IMG/VR virus record: IMGVR_UViG_3300046830_000116
Span: 1-42,088 of that record
From: a virus
DNA: 42,088 bases
Strand: one strand, 5' to 3'
Of this stretch, positions 28,214-36,034 are shown piece after piece. The notes beneath the pieces were generated by a model. It did not search any database. It was given only the letters and a program-made list of their open reading frames with translations, and had not been told where the DNA came from. Position numbers and translations under genes: made by a program. Every line of letters begins with the position of its first letter. Position 1 is the stretch's first letter.

Positions 28214-30057
28214 TATTTTCTCCCATCAGAACGAATATCAAATCTAGAGTCGCCTAGTCTCCAACGAAAATCTCCAGATTCATTTTCAATGCGAACAGAA
28301 ACTTGTCTTGTTCTGCCTCTTGTATTTGTAAACTGTGTGCTTGGTGTTAAAGAAATAGTAGATAAAGTTGAGCGACTTTCTGCTGGATACCTTCTACCTT
28401 TCAAAGTTAAATTAACAGTATCATTAGAATTGCTAGATTCTAAAAACTCTATGTCTGGAATTACTTTGCTAATAAACATAAATGATTCTCCATCTGGGTC
28501 TAAATCAATATCTGCTGATTCTATATAGGCACTAAAATCAGAACCATCTGCAGTATTCCCAGTTTCATGGTTGTAAAGATAATTATTTTGTGTGTTATCT
28601 AATTTGCCTGTAGCTAATGGAAAGTCTAACAAAGGTGCTGGATTCCATGCAGTTCTTGTATAGCCATCTGCAGTAGTTCCAACAGTCCAAACTTTTTCCG
28701 CATAGTTATAAGTCACATACTTATCTATCTCTGTACTACTTGCAGAAGGATAAAACCAAATAACTTCATTGTGAACTTGATTATGTCCTGCAAAAATTTT
28801 AAATCTTTGTGATTTATTTATGTCGCTAAAAACATGGTCTAGCACAGTACAAGGTATTCTTTCTATATTACCTGTAGCTCTGTAAAAAGCACCATCATCC
28901 ATAAAGTAAACTTGACCACCTACTGCAACTCCTGCTTTAGGTGCAATCATTCCTATTCCTCTAGCTATTTCATTAAAAGAAAAATAAAAAGGACTACCGA
29001 CAAATCTCATAGAAAAAATACTTGTATCAGTAAAAACTAATGTTTCTTGTCTTGTTTGTATAGCACCAATAATTTGACTACCTGATGATAGCTTTACTCC
29101 ACCTGCTGAGTTTGTAGCTGATGGTGTCCAATCAACCATATTCTCTGAGTCAGACCATCTTACAAACAAAGGGTCTACTGTACTGCTTCCAATAGGATTA
29201 CAACCCAAAGCTATTAAATGTCTATCTACATCAGAAGTCATAACTTGAAAAGCAGATATAGGACAATTACTTGCACCAGCTAAAGAACTTGCTAAAACTC
29301 CTCTAGTGCCTAAACCATTTGCTTTTTGCCAGATAAATAAAGGACCACCTCTAGGTACAGCTACTAAATCTTCTCCAAAATTATCTATACTCCATAATCT
29401 TAATTGACTAAAAACAGCAACAGGACTTGTACTACCCCAAGTGCTTTGACCCCATTGTCCTGCACCCCAACCAGTTCCTGCAACAAATACATCTAGACCT
29501 GAGCCATATAAATATGTTCCAACTGTGTTTGAACCACCACCACTACCAGTATGGTCTGAAGCTTGAGCTAAAGTGACTGTATAAGTATTAGTTGTTGTAG
29601 TTTGTATTTGATATTCTTGGTTTAAAACATCAGCAGTAATATTACCACCTACAGCTACCGCACCAGAAAAAATTACATAATCTCCGGGATTTGCATTATG
29701 TGCTGTGTCATTTACTGTTAAAGATGTAGAACCATTTGCTGCTGTAAAAGTCACATCACCTGCAGCAGTTGTATTATCAACAGGTGTAATATCATAAAAA
29801 GTATTACCTTCTTGAATGTACCATTTAAAATGTGTGCCTAATGAATTGAAAGAAGCAAGAGTAGAAGTTTTATATGTATGCAATGCTCTGCAAGTTCCTA
29901 AAAAACTATTGGTTGAATTTTTAGACCAGCCTCCTATTTTTTCAGGTTTGCCAAATCTAAATCTAATTTTATCAGAGTCTCTCCAACCACCTTCATTTGC
30001 ATATGAAGTTAGCTCTTTATTTATTCCGGGTCTAAATTGATATTTAACTAATGCCAT
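28213..30057 (-). CDS. tail/structural protein, 614 aa
   Basis: The protein begins KYQFRPGINKELTSYANEGG and is beta-rich throughout, with a Thr/Gly-rich insert near 95-180 and Trp/Tyr-containing strands that suggest a propeller-like body. Proteins with this N-terminus are recurrent in marine phages, where they are called tail or stabilisation proteins. A virion role is well supported by type and place; the exact position in the tail is not. The start follows the lysozyme stop directly. Confidence 0.7.
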   Translation of the reverse strand: MALVKYQFRPGINKELTSYANEGGWRDSDKIRFRFGKPEKIGGWSKNSTNSFLGTCRALHTYKTSTLASFNSLGTHFKWYIQEGNTFYDITPVDNTTAAGDVTFTAANGSTSLTVNDTAHNANPGDYVIFSGAVAVGGNITADVLNQEYQIQTTTTNTYTVTLAQASDHTGSGGGSNTVGTYLYGSGLDVFVAGTGWGAGQWGQSTWGSTSPVAVFSQLRLWSIDNFGEDLVAVPRGGPLFIWQKANGLGTRGVLASSLAGASNCPISAFQVMTSDVDRHLIALGCNPIGSSTVDPLFVRWSDSENMVDWTPSATNSAGGVKLSSGSQIIGAIQTRQETLVFTDTSIFSMRFVGSPFYFSFNEIARGIGMIAPKAGVAVGGQVYFMDDGAFYRATGNIERIPCTVLDHVFSDINKSQRFKIFAGHNQVHNEVIWFYPSASSTEIDKYVTYNYAEKVWTVGTTADGYTRTAWNPAPLLDFPLATGKLDNTQNNYLYNHETGNTADGSDFSAYIESADIDLDPDGESFMFISKVIPDIEFLESSNSNDTVNLTLKGRRYPAESRSTLSTISLTPSTQFTNTRGRTRQVSVRIENESGDFRWRLGDSRFDIRSDGRK

Positions 30058-30501
30058 TTATACTTCGTGCCAAGGCTCTCCTTGAAAAAGTAAAGCTTCT
30101 GCTTCTCTTCTTCTAACTAATCCTTGTAATACTTCTCCTCCTGCCTTATTCCATCTTTTTATTTGATATGGAACTTCTTCGTACATTTCTTTATTTAAAA
30201 CTTTAAGCATAGTAGAACTGGCTAAATTTGTTGGTCCTAAGTTATATGTCCAACAAACTAAAGCATCAAATTGACATTGCTCTAAATCAACATCAACTAA
30301 ATCTTCTACATAGCCTTCAAACTCTTCAAGCTCTATTTCTAAAAATGCTTCTGCTTCTTCTTTAGATATTTCCATACCTTCAAATACATCTTTAGTGTGA
30401 CCCCAACCTATAGTCCAAACTCCAACACTATCTTGATAAGCTGTAAGTTCTAAGCCTTCAAATTTTTTTATAAGGGCAATACCCTCTTTAGATATTTTCA
30501 T
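30058..30501 (-). CDS. GH24 lysozyme (endolysin)
   Basis: This 147-residue protein is a T4-type lysozyme that cuts peptidoglycan at lysis. The E-x8-D-x5-T catalytic triad is visible as Glu15, Asp24 and Thr30 in KKFEGLELTAYQDSVGVWTI. It is followed by GWGHT and a NLGPTNLASSTML segment typical of the family. ATG 30501 is chosen: GAGG lies upstream and the lysozyme domain starts there, whereas the upstream in-frame ATG at 30561 lies inside the spanin gene. There is no N-terminal signal, so release depends on a holin. Confidence 0.92.
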   Translation of the reverse strand: MKISKEGIALIKKFEGLELTAYQDSVGVWTIGWGHTKDVFEGMEISKEEAEAFLEIELEEFEGYVEDLVDVDLEQCQFDALVCWTYNLGPTNLASSTMLKVLNKEMYEEVPYQIKRWNKAGGEVLQGLVRRREAEALLFQGEPWHEV

Positions 30502-30505
30502 TTTC

Positions 30506-30880
30506 TTATTCCTCGTTGGTAGTGACTTTTCTATAGTAGACCACCACTTCTTTAAGCTCATTTATATACCTCTTAAGTTCTTGCATATTGTAAGCCATTA
30601 ACTCATAGTCAGGAATTGACATAGCTACAAATACTATACGACCTTCCTCTTTTTTTACTCTTTCTAAAAACTCATCAACATTAAGCTCTGATACTACAAA
30701 CCAATAGGGTTCGTTTAAATCTATCTCCCTAGGCATAACTGGTTGAGCTATGGTTCTTTTGAGAGGTTTGCTTATTACATCTACTTGTTTAGGAATCAGG
30801 CTGCAACTGTAAGCCATCATCGAGACCATCAATAATACGACTATCTGCTTCAATGCCATCAAATACTTCTTTAGTTCCAT
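30506..30880 (-). CDS. outer-membrane spanin (o-spanin) lipoprotein
   Basis: This 124-residue protein has a hydrophobic start ending in the lipobox-like MMAYSC (Cys26), then a Pro-containing linker and a C-terminal domain (IVFVAMSIPDYELMAYNMQE near 82-101). Its first 92 nt are nested in the end of the i-spanin gene, the classic Rz/Rz1 layout. Together with the i-spanin it would fuse inner and outer membranes in the last lysis step. It is longer than typical Rz1. Confidence 0.72.
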   Translation of the reverse strand: MELKKYLMALKQIVVLLMVSMMAYSCSLIPKQVDVISKPLKRTIAQPVMPREIDLNEPYWFVVSELNVDEFLERVKKEEGRIVFVAMSIPDYELMAYNMQELKRYINELKEVVVYYRKVTTNEE

Positions 30881-31181
30881 TGTTCACCCTCTTTTCTATC
30901 AACCCCGGTTTAGCTGCTGCTAGCTTGCTAAGATTGTGTCTTTTAAAAATATCAAGATACCTATTCATCTCTAGTTGGATTTCTTGATTTCTTGATTGAA
31001 GTTCTACTAATCCTCGTGTTTGCATTTCAAAATCTTGCTGCATACTTTCTATAGCTTCTTTTTGTTCTTGGTCTCTTAACTCATATGCTTTATTTAAAGA
31101 TTGAAGAGAAGAATTTTGCCAATACAAAAATCCACATATAGCAACCAAAACTGATATAACTCCTAAAAGTATTTTACTCAT
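30789..31181 (-). CDS. inner-membrane spanin (i-spanin)
   Basis: This 130-residue protein has an N-terminal membrane anchor (ILLGVISVLVAICGFLYW near 4-21), then a periplasmic coiled coil (LRDQEQKEAIESMQQDFEMQ), then a conserved-looking HNLSKLAAAKPGLIEKRVN region. This is the Rz pattern of phage spanins. ATG 31181 overlaps the previous stop; a GTG three codons earlier is less likely. The o-spanin gene is nested in its 3' end. Confidence 0.8.
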   Translation of the reverse strand: MSKILLGVISVLVAICGFLYWQNSSLQSLNKAYELRDQEQKEAIESMQQDFEMQTRGLVELQSRNQEIQLEMNRYLDIFKRHNLSKLAAAKPGLIEKRVNNGTKEVFDGIEADSRIIDGLDDGLQLQPDS

Positions 31182-31369
31182 TGACCGCACACCACAAAGA
31201 TTCCATCAACTACTTGACAGTTATCATTCTTATCTACAGTTATTGTTCCTGCAGTTGCTTTGCCTTGCTTCATAATAAAATTATTTGTAGCTTCATCATA
31301 AGCTACGATTGTTTCTGTACAACCTAATAAAAATGCAAATGTAATTATTGTTAATAATATTTTTCTCAT
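31178..31369 (-). CDS. small lipoprotein, 63 aa
   Basis: A signal peptide ends in the lipobox FLLGC (Cys17), followed by a short mature part with two further Cys (NCQVVDGIFVVCGQ) that could form a disulphide. It lies between the FecR-domain gene and the spanins, overlapping both. The function is unknown; it may belong with the lysis genes or with the curli-like set. Confidence 0.65.
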   Translation of the reverse strand: MRKILLTIITFAFLLGCTETIVAYDEATNNFIMKQGKATAGTITVDKNDNCQVVDGIFVVCGQ

Positions 31370-32514
31370 TGACTTTGTTTTATCACTATTACTGATGACC
31401 CTCCACCATTCACTTTAACTTGATTCATTACTCCATCTTGTTCTAATACAACTAAATAACTTTCGCCACTATCTATTTGTATAGATGTTGATTGTGCAAC
31501 TTCTCTTGTAAGTTTTATTTCCTGACCTGAAACTACTGTTGTTATCTGTGTTTTTTGGTCTTGTCCTATACTTGTGCCTTCTATATTTACAGCAGATATT
31601 GTTTGTGTAAGTTCTTCTTCATTATCTAAAACATCAAGCTCTGTAATTATATCAAGTAAATCTTCTAAAAAATTTACATTCAAAGCATCATAATCTAGTT
31701 CTGTAAATTCTAATTCGTCTTTATCTAAAGAGTCATCAGCTAAATAATCAATATCTAATTCACCAAAATCTAACAAGTTGTTATCTTGCTTGCTTTCTGA
31801 TTGCTTTTCTTCTTGTTCTTTATCTTCTTCTGGCGGTGCAATCAACAACATATTATTTATAAAATCCAAAGATAAATCTAATATGACTGGCTTACTTGGC
31901 ATTGCTTCATAAACTCTAGTAGTTGTTGCTTGATATGGCTTGTTTAATATAACTGTTCCAATAGCAGTTGTAACTGATATTTCTCCAGAAGGATTGCCAT
32001 TTTCATCTGGTAATAATATAAATAAACTCTTACCAGTATCAGGTTCTACTGTAATAGTAAAATCTGTACCTCGTATACCAACTACTGCAGAATTAGTTTT
32101 TAACTTAATATTCTTTTTTGATATTGCATTGGTTAAGCTTGAAGTAAATCTAGCTGTTCCCTTTACAAAATTTAAAGCTAACTTTGAATTGTCAGGGTTT
32201 GGGTCAAAAACAAATTCATCTATAACAACCATAGAATGTTCTGTAATTCTTATAGTTGTATCATCTACAAATCTTATACCCATACGACCAGCTTCGGTTT
32301 GTGCTTTGTCGTAAGACTGTATTCCAAAGTCAGTCACTACATCATAATTCTTATCTCTTTCTATCCGAGCATATCCTGATACTTGTTCTACTGTTCCTAT
32401 ATCAACAACTTGTGCTAGTGCCTTGGTCGTTTTGATTGACACAGAAAGTACCATTAGAACCAGAAGAAGTAATCTTGAGCCAATCATTATCAAGTGTACT
32501 TTGTTGTGTGACAT
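31366..32514 (-). CDS. exported FecR-domain protein, up to 382 aa
   Basis: A signal peptide (LLLLVLMVLSVSIKTTKALA) precedes a FecR domain: QVSGYARIERD, then AGRMGIRFVDDTTIRITEHS, then LNFVKGTARFTS, then TNSAVVGIRGTDFTITVE. The later part is acidic (near 230-290) and the tail is beta-rich. In cells, FecR proteins are periplasmic; the role here is unknown. The start may be ATG 32514 or 32487, and both lie within the end of the curlin-like gene, so the signal peptide is coded in an overlapping frame. Confidence 0.75.
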   Translation of the reverse strand: MSHNKVHLIMIGSRLLLLVLMVLSVSIKTTKALAQVVDIGTVEQVSGYARIERDKNYDVVTDFGIQSYDKAQTEAGRMGIRFVDDTTIRITEHSMVVIDEFVFDPNPDNSKLALNFVKGTARFTSSLTNAISKKNIKLKTNSAVVGIRGTDFTITVEPDTGKSLFILLPDENGNPSGEISVTTAIGTVILNKPYQATTTRVYEAMPSKPVILDLSLDFINNMLLIAPPEEDKEQEEKQSESKQDNNLLDFGELDIDYLADDSLDKDELEFTELDYDALNVNFLEDLLDIITELDVLDNEEELTQTISAVNIEGTSIGQDQKTQITTVVSGQEIKLTREVAQSTSIQIDSGESYLVVLEQDGVMNQVKVNGGGSSVIVIKQSQ

Positions 32515-33109
32515 TTATAGTTCTTGAGCCTCCAGTATGTGTCAAATGAAAATATGCACCTTGGTAGCCATCTCCATCAAAAGTGACTGTATTATCAGAG
32601 CCACTTATGTTCATATAGTTTGTAGCTAAGTCTTGGTCTATAGAAGAAGTGATGCTGTTGTTTGAACCATTTATAGTCCAGTCTAAATCTAATGTTGATG
32701 CCATTGCATTAGTAGCTTGATTCAAAGTAAAAGCATTTGAAGAGCCAGATACTTGTACATTTATATTTGAACTATCTGCACCATAAGTGTTATCTGGGTC
32801 TGTTTGCATAGCAAATGTATTGGAATCTCCTGTGAATTCAAAGAAACCTGTATAGCTATCTGCATATATATCGCCTCTAAATAAATTAGAGTTACCTAGT
32901 TGATTGATGTCTAAAGTCATTGTTGCACCATCTAAATCTAAAGCGGTCATCGAACCAGCAGTTGCAGTTGAACCACCAATTAAGTTTCCAGAACCTAATT
33001 GCTCTATATCTAAATTAGCTGTAGCTCCAGTTTGGTCAATAGATATTTCATTGTCTGCAACAAAAATATTTATTGATAACAAAAATATAACTGGTAATAG
33101 TTTTATCAT
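32402..33109 (-). CDS. curlin-repeat protein (CsgA/CsgB-like)
   Basis: A signal peptide (KLLPVIFLLSINIFVA) is followed by repeats with the curlin pattern of Gln, Gly and Asn at fixed spacing: LDIEQLGSGNLI, LDINQLGNSNLF, then more degenerate INVQVSGSSNAFTLNQ, WTINGSNNSITSSIDQ, MNISGSDNTVTF and INVTQQ. The protein is Ser/Thr/Asn/Asp-rich. In bacteria such proteins are exported through CsgG and form amyloid fibres. The csgG and csgF homologues lie directly upstream with 4-nt overlap, which supports an export substrate. Whether it polymerises is unknown. Confidence 0.75.
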   Translation of the reverse strand: MIKLLPVIFLLSINIFVADNEISIDQTGATANLDIEQLGSGNLIGGSTATAGSMTALDLDGATMTLDINQLGNSNLFRGDIYADSYTGFFEFTGDSNTFAMQTDPDNTYGADSSNINVQVSGSSNAFTLNQATNAMASTLDLDWTINGSNNSITSSIDQDLATNYMNISGSDNTVTFDGDGYQGAYFHLTHTGGSRTINVTQQSTLDNDWLKITSSGSNGTFCVNQNDQGTSTSC

Positions 33110-33909
33110 TCCTTATAACTCCAAAATTTTTTTTGAATTCCTTTTTCTATAGTAGCTAATATTGCTTCTTCTATAGCAGACTGCAATGCTATCGTAACGC
33201 TTTCGTTTTCAACATCGCCATTTTCTATTTCAATTAGCTCTGTTCTATTTTCTATAAATCTAAATCCATCTTGATTTGTGCCAACACTAAGAATACTTTT
33301 TGTTATAGAAACTTCTATCAATACTCTGCCTGTTAATACAGATACAGTTCTTAATGATAAAGTTACAGTATCTTGTTTATACTCTTTAGAAGCACCTATA
33401 CCTAATAACCTTGCACCTCTACCACCGCTTCTAGTATTAGTTTCATAACCTATAATTGCACCTTCCATTATCAAACCTGCAAACATTAATGGCTTAAGCT
33501 TTTGCGGGTCATCAAAAGATTCTCTTGTGCTTCTTATAAGCTGTCTTTCTTTTGTAAGATTATCTAAACCTATTCTTTCTACAACTTCAAAAAACTCTCC
33601 ACCTGAAACTTCTTTTAATGTTTTTATAAGCAAAACATAAGGTGCTTGTGTGACTGCTGTACTGAATGTTGCAAAACTATTATTACTTCTTCTTTGCCCA
33701 GTTTGGTCTGTAAACGAAGTTGGATATACAGCAACTATAGGTTTCTTTTTGGCAGCAGGCGTTTCAGTAATTTTTTTATTAATAACACCAACCCTTTCAG
33801 GATACTTTGATATTTCTTTATTAGGCAAAGCATCATCATAAAAAACAGTACAGCTAGAAAGTAAAACTATTGAGAGGAAAAGTAATAACTGTTTGTTTAT
33901 TATCTTCAT
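33106..33909 (-). CDS. csgG: CsgG-like curli secretion channel lipoprotein
   Basis: This 267-residue protein aligns by eye along most of E. coli CsgG. It has the lipobox LLSSC (Cys20), then VAVYPTSFTDQTGQ, SFATFSTAVTQAPYVLLIKT and LKEVSGGEFFEVVERIGLDN, then the channel-forming MEGAIIGYETNTRSGGRGAR with LLGIGASKEY, then TVTLSLRTVSVLTG and ITKSILSV. CsgG forms a nonameric outer-membrane pore for curli subunits. The csgF-like gene overlaps upstream by 56 nt and the curlin-like gene follows. It could export the curlin-like protein or serve as a lysis-stage or surface pore; the sequence does not tell. Confidence 0.9.
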   Translation of the reverse strand: MKIINKQLLLFLSIVLLSSCTVFYDDALPNKEISKYPERVGVINKKITETPAAKKKPIVAVYPTSFTDQTGQRRSNNSFATFSTAVTQAPYVLLIKTLKEVSGGEFFEVVERIGLDNLTKERQLIRSTRESFDDPQKLKPLMFAGLIMEGAIIGYETNTRSGGRGARLLGIGASKEYKQDTVTLSLRTVSVLTGRVLIEVSITKSILSVGTNQDGFRFIENRTELIEIENGDVENESVTIALQSAIEEAILATIEKGIQKKFWSYKE

Positions 33910-34396
33910 TAGTAACTGTTAGTGTAATATTTGTAGTGTCTACCTTATAATCAATAGTGTTTCCTTCTAACTCTATTGTTCCATTATCTTGCGGAGTCTC
34001 TCCAAATAACTTTTCTACAAGTTGTTGTGAAAGTTTGGCATAAACTCTAGTTTCAAAATTTCTTATAAATCTAGCTGTAGTAGTGTTTTGTTCATCTCTT
34101 TCTGCTTGTTCTACTAAGGCTTCTACTTCTTCTTGTATAGTTTTGTATCTAGTATGTTCTTGATTTTCTATTGTTAAATAATGTTGCGATGTATTAACTC
34201 CTGAAAAACTAGGAGACTTAAACTTGAAAGTCATCTCACTAGCTAATGCTAGATTTACACAAAATGCTATGACTATAAACAAACCAACATACATACAAAT
34301 AATTAAAGCTAAATCTTTATCTCTTGCTTTTTTTCTAGCAACTAGTTCTGCTTTAGAAGGTCTGCCTCTTTTTCTTTTAATCTTTTCTTTGGTCAT
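33854..34396 (-). CDS. csgF: CsgF-like protein with an AT-hook-like N-terminal extension
   Basis: The mature part begins SEMTFKFKSPSFSGVNTSQH, close to the TMTFQFRNPNFGG start of CsgF, and ends with a strand-rich domain (NTIDYKVDTTNITLTVTNED). CsgF caps the CsgG pore and couples secretion to fibre nucleation. Ahead of the signal segment (residues 29-52, cleavage after ALA) is an unusual basic stretch of about 28 residues, KRKRGRPSKAELVARKKARD, containing the GRP core of AT-hooks. CsgF of E. coli lacks this. The extension might be a cytoplasmic anchor or DNA-binding leader, or the true start may be Met35. Confidence 0.82.
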   Translation of the reverse strand: MTKEKIKRKRGRPSKAELVARKKARDKDLALIICMYVGLFIVIAFCVNLALASEMTFKFKSPSFSGVNTSQHYLTIENQEHTRYKTIQEEVEALVEQAERDEQNTTTARFIRNFETRVYAKLSQQLVEKLFGETPQDNGTIELEGNTIDYKVDTTNITLTVTNEDNKQTVITFPLNSFTF

Positions 34397-34727
34397 CTCT
34401 ATCTGCCTTTGCTATTTTATCGTTCTGTACAAGATTAGGCACACCTAACATAGTCTTTAACAAAGTATCTTGTCTAATAATTTCATTATCAACACTTCTA
34501 ACTCTGTCAATTAAGGCAATTAATATTCCATGTTGTGCTTCTAATTTAGCATCTAATCTACCTTCCATAGCTTTGAGTTGTTCGTTCACTTTGTCATCAA
34601 CAACATCTATTTTAGATTCCATGCCATCTATGATTCTATTAATTAATTTCCAAACAAATACACCTAGTCCTAATGCTGCAGCAACAGGAAATCCTAACTC
34701 AGTAATTAACTTTACAATATCATCCAT
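34377..34727 (-). CDS. XhlA/BhlA-like membrane protein, candidate holin
   Basis: This 116-residue protein has one membrane segment near the N-terminus (FPVAAALGLGVFVWKLINRI near 13-32) followed by an amphipathic coiled coil (VNEQLKAMEGRLDAKLEAQH). This topology is that of XhlA or BhlA-type holin-associated proteins. The lysozyme in this window has no signal, so a holin is needed; this is one of several small membrane proteins that could serve. It overlaps SNase upstream and csgF downstream. Confidence 0.55.
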   Translation of the reverse strand: MDDIVKLITELGFPVAAALGLGVFVWKLINRIIDGMESKIDVVDDKVNEQLKAMEGRLDAKLEAQHGILIALIDRVRSVDNEIIRQDTLLKTMLGVPNLVQNDKIAKADRDDQRKD

Positions 34728-35145
34728 CTACTGGCTCAAAGAGACCCATTTCAATTAGCTTGGTTCTATTAGCTTGATGTACAGCTTCTATTGCTGTTTT
34801 ATTTTGTCCAAAGTATTTTGCTGCTAAGTGTGCATCTATCATTGCTTCGTTTACATCTTCTCCATCACAAACAACTGTTCCTAATACTCTGCCAAACTTA
34901 CCTCTTGAATCTCTCAACTTAGTTCTTATTACAACTGTATCTGCACCTTCTACAGCCATTTTTAAAAAAGCTGCAGACATTTTGCCTCTAGCTTTTTCGT
35001 CTTTATTTCTAGTTCTTGACTCAGGCGTATCAATCCCAAAAAGTCTTACTCTTGTTTTATAAAGAACAGAAAAACCTAAATCTAGCGTGACATCTATAGT
35101 GTCACCATCAACAACTCTATCTACTGTGCATTTGTATTCATACAT
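34720..35145 (-). CDS. staphylococcal nuclease-like (SNase) endonuclease
   Basis: This 141-residue protein has the SNase (thermonuclease) fold signature: VDRVVDGDTIDVTLDLGF near 8-25, TRVRLFGIDTPESRTRNKDE near 31-50 and GKFGRVLGTVVCDGEDVNEA near 86-105. These contain the catalytic Asp, Arg, Glu and Arg. The family cleaves DNA and RNA with calcium. No signal peptide is seen, so it probably acts in the host cytoplasm, perhaps in host DNA breakdown. Small overlapping genes flank it. Confidence 0.88.
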   Translation of the reverse strand: MYEYKCTVDRVVDGDTIDVTLDLGFSVLYKTRVRLFGIDTPESRTRNKDEKARGKMSAAFLKMAVEGADTVVIRTKLRDSRGKFGRVLGTVVCDGEDVNEAMIDAHLAAKYFGQNKTAIEAVHQANRTKLIEMGLFEPVDG

Positions 35146-35287
35146 TGTATTTCCTGTTTTCTTTTAAATATTTTAAATAAGCTTTCATATTTCTTTCTAC
35201 TCTTCTATCCGCCCATATTTTTAAACTAATAAGACCTGATAAAAATAAAAGATTAATACCTATGGCTATGACAAGGTCGTAGTCCAT
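35138..35287 (-). CDS. small membrane protein, 49 aa
   Basis: An open frame MDYDLVIAIGINLLFLSGLI... with one hydrophobic segment (residues 5-24) and a basic tail (RRVERNMKAYLKYLKENRKY). It overlaps the SNase start and the stop of the next gene upstream. The topology is like that of small phage inner-membrane lysis or superinfection proteins; no family is assigned. Confidence 0.68.
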   Translation of the reverse strand: MDYDLVIAIGINLLFLSGLISLKIWADRRVERNMKAYLKYLKENRKYNV

Positions 35288-35466
35288 TAGTGCATAGAAA
35301 CTTCTATGTTGTCATCTTCTATTGCAAGAAGCGAATCAAGTTCTCCAATAACTGTGACTCCTTTTCTCTTAGCAGTTTTTTCTGCTATCTCTCTGCTCTC
35401 TGCAATTATATCTGGACCATCATGAGTCTCTCCTTTGTAAGTAAACTCTGTTAAAAATATTCTCAT
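35287..35466 (-). CDS. unknown small protein, 59 aa
   Basis: A short soluble protein (MRIFLTEFTYKGETHDGPDI...) of unknown function. It starts with a strand, then a helix containing AESREIAEKTAKRKGV, then an acidic end. Start and stop overlap the neighbours, which supports translation. Confidence 0.65.
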   Translation of the reverse strand: MRIFLTEFTYKGETHDGPDIIAESREIAEKTAKRKGVTVIGELDSLLAIEDDNIEVSMH

Positions 35467-35639
35467 ATTACCCTCGCTAAAACTTCTATAGATGCCATTG
35501 TTGCATATAGACCTACAATCAAAAGCTCTATACGAACAAATCTTTTATTACCTTCATCAAGTCTTTTTTCTATATTTTCGTATCTAATAGAACATTCTCT
35601 TTCGTGTGAATGTATCTTATTAAGTGCTTCATTACTCAT
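35463..35639 (-). CDS. small membrane protein, 58 aa
   Basis: Charged helix (KIHSHERECSIRYENIEKRL) followed by a hydrophobic segment near 38-55 (RIELLIVGLYATMASIEVLA). This could be a C-terminal membrane anchor. Function unknown; another candidate for the missing holin. Overlaps at both ends. Confidence 0.65.
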   Translation of the reverse strand: MSNEALNKIHSHERECSIRYENIEKRLDEGNKRFVRIELLIVGLYATMASIEVLARVI

Positions 35640-36034
35640 TATTTATTATCATCTATTGTTGTTCGTGCCTCTGCTCTTTTTGTAGAAATGTCAGAAGGAA
35701 TAGCTTTTCCTGTGTCTGCTTTTCTAACAACATACCAATCAGTATCTTTCAAATATTTTTGTGCAGTACCTACAGCATCTGATTTGTCTTGAGCTACTTT
35801 GTTAGTTTTAGTATCACTAGACATTGCTTTAAATTTGTTTATCGAATTTGTACTTGCAGCTTCATCAACATCAAAAACTGTTTGCAAACATTCACCTAAG
35901 TTAGCAAAACCAAACTCAGTTTCTTTACCTGAGATTACAACACCATCAGAATCAATTATTTCTTGTTCTTCAAGTGCAACACAATGTTCAATTAAATTTA
36001 TTTCTTGTTCTGTTAAACCTGTTTTATCTATCAT
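35639..36034 (-). CDS. tail-fibre-associated small protein, 131 aa
   Basis: The protein (MIDKTGLTEQEINLIEHCVA...) ends with WYVVRKADTGKAIPSDISTK, a segment met in small proteins near phage tail fibres. A fibre-assembly role is possible. ATG 36034 overlaps the stop of the fibre gene; a TTG at 36049 is less likely. Confidence 0.6.
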   Translation of the reverse strand: MIDKTGLTEQEINLIEHCVALEEQEIIDSDGVVISGKETEFGFANLGECLQTVFDVDEAASTNSINKFKAMSSDTKTNKVAQDKSDAVGTAQKYLKDTDWYVVRKADTGKAIPSDISTKRAEARTTIDDNK

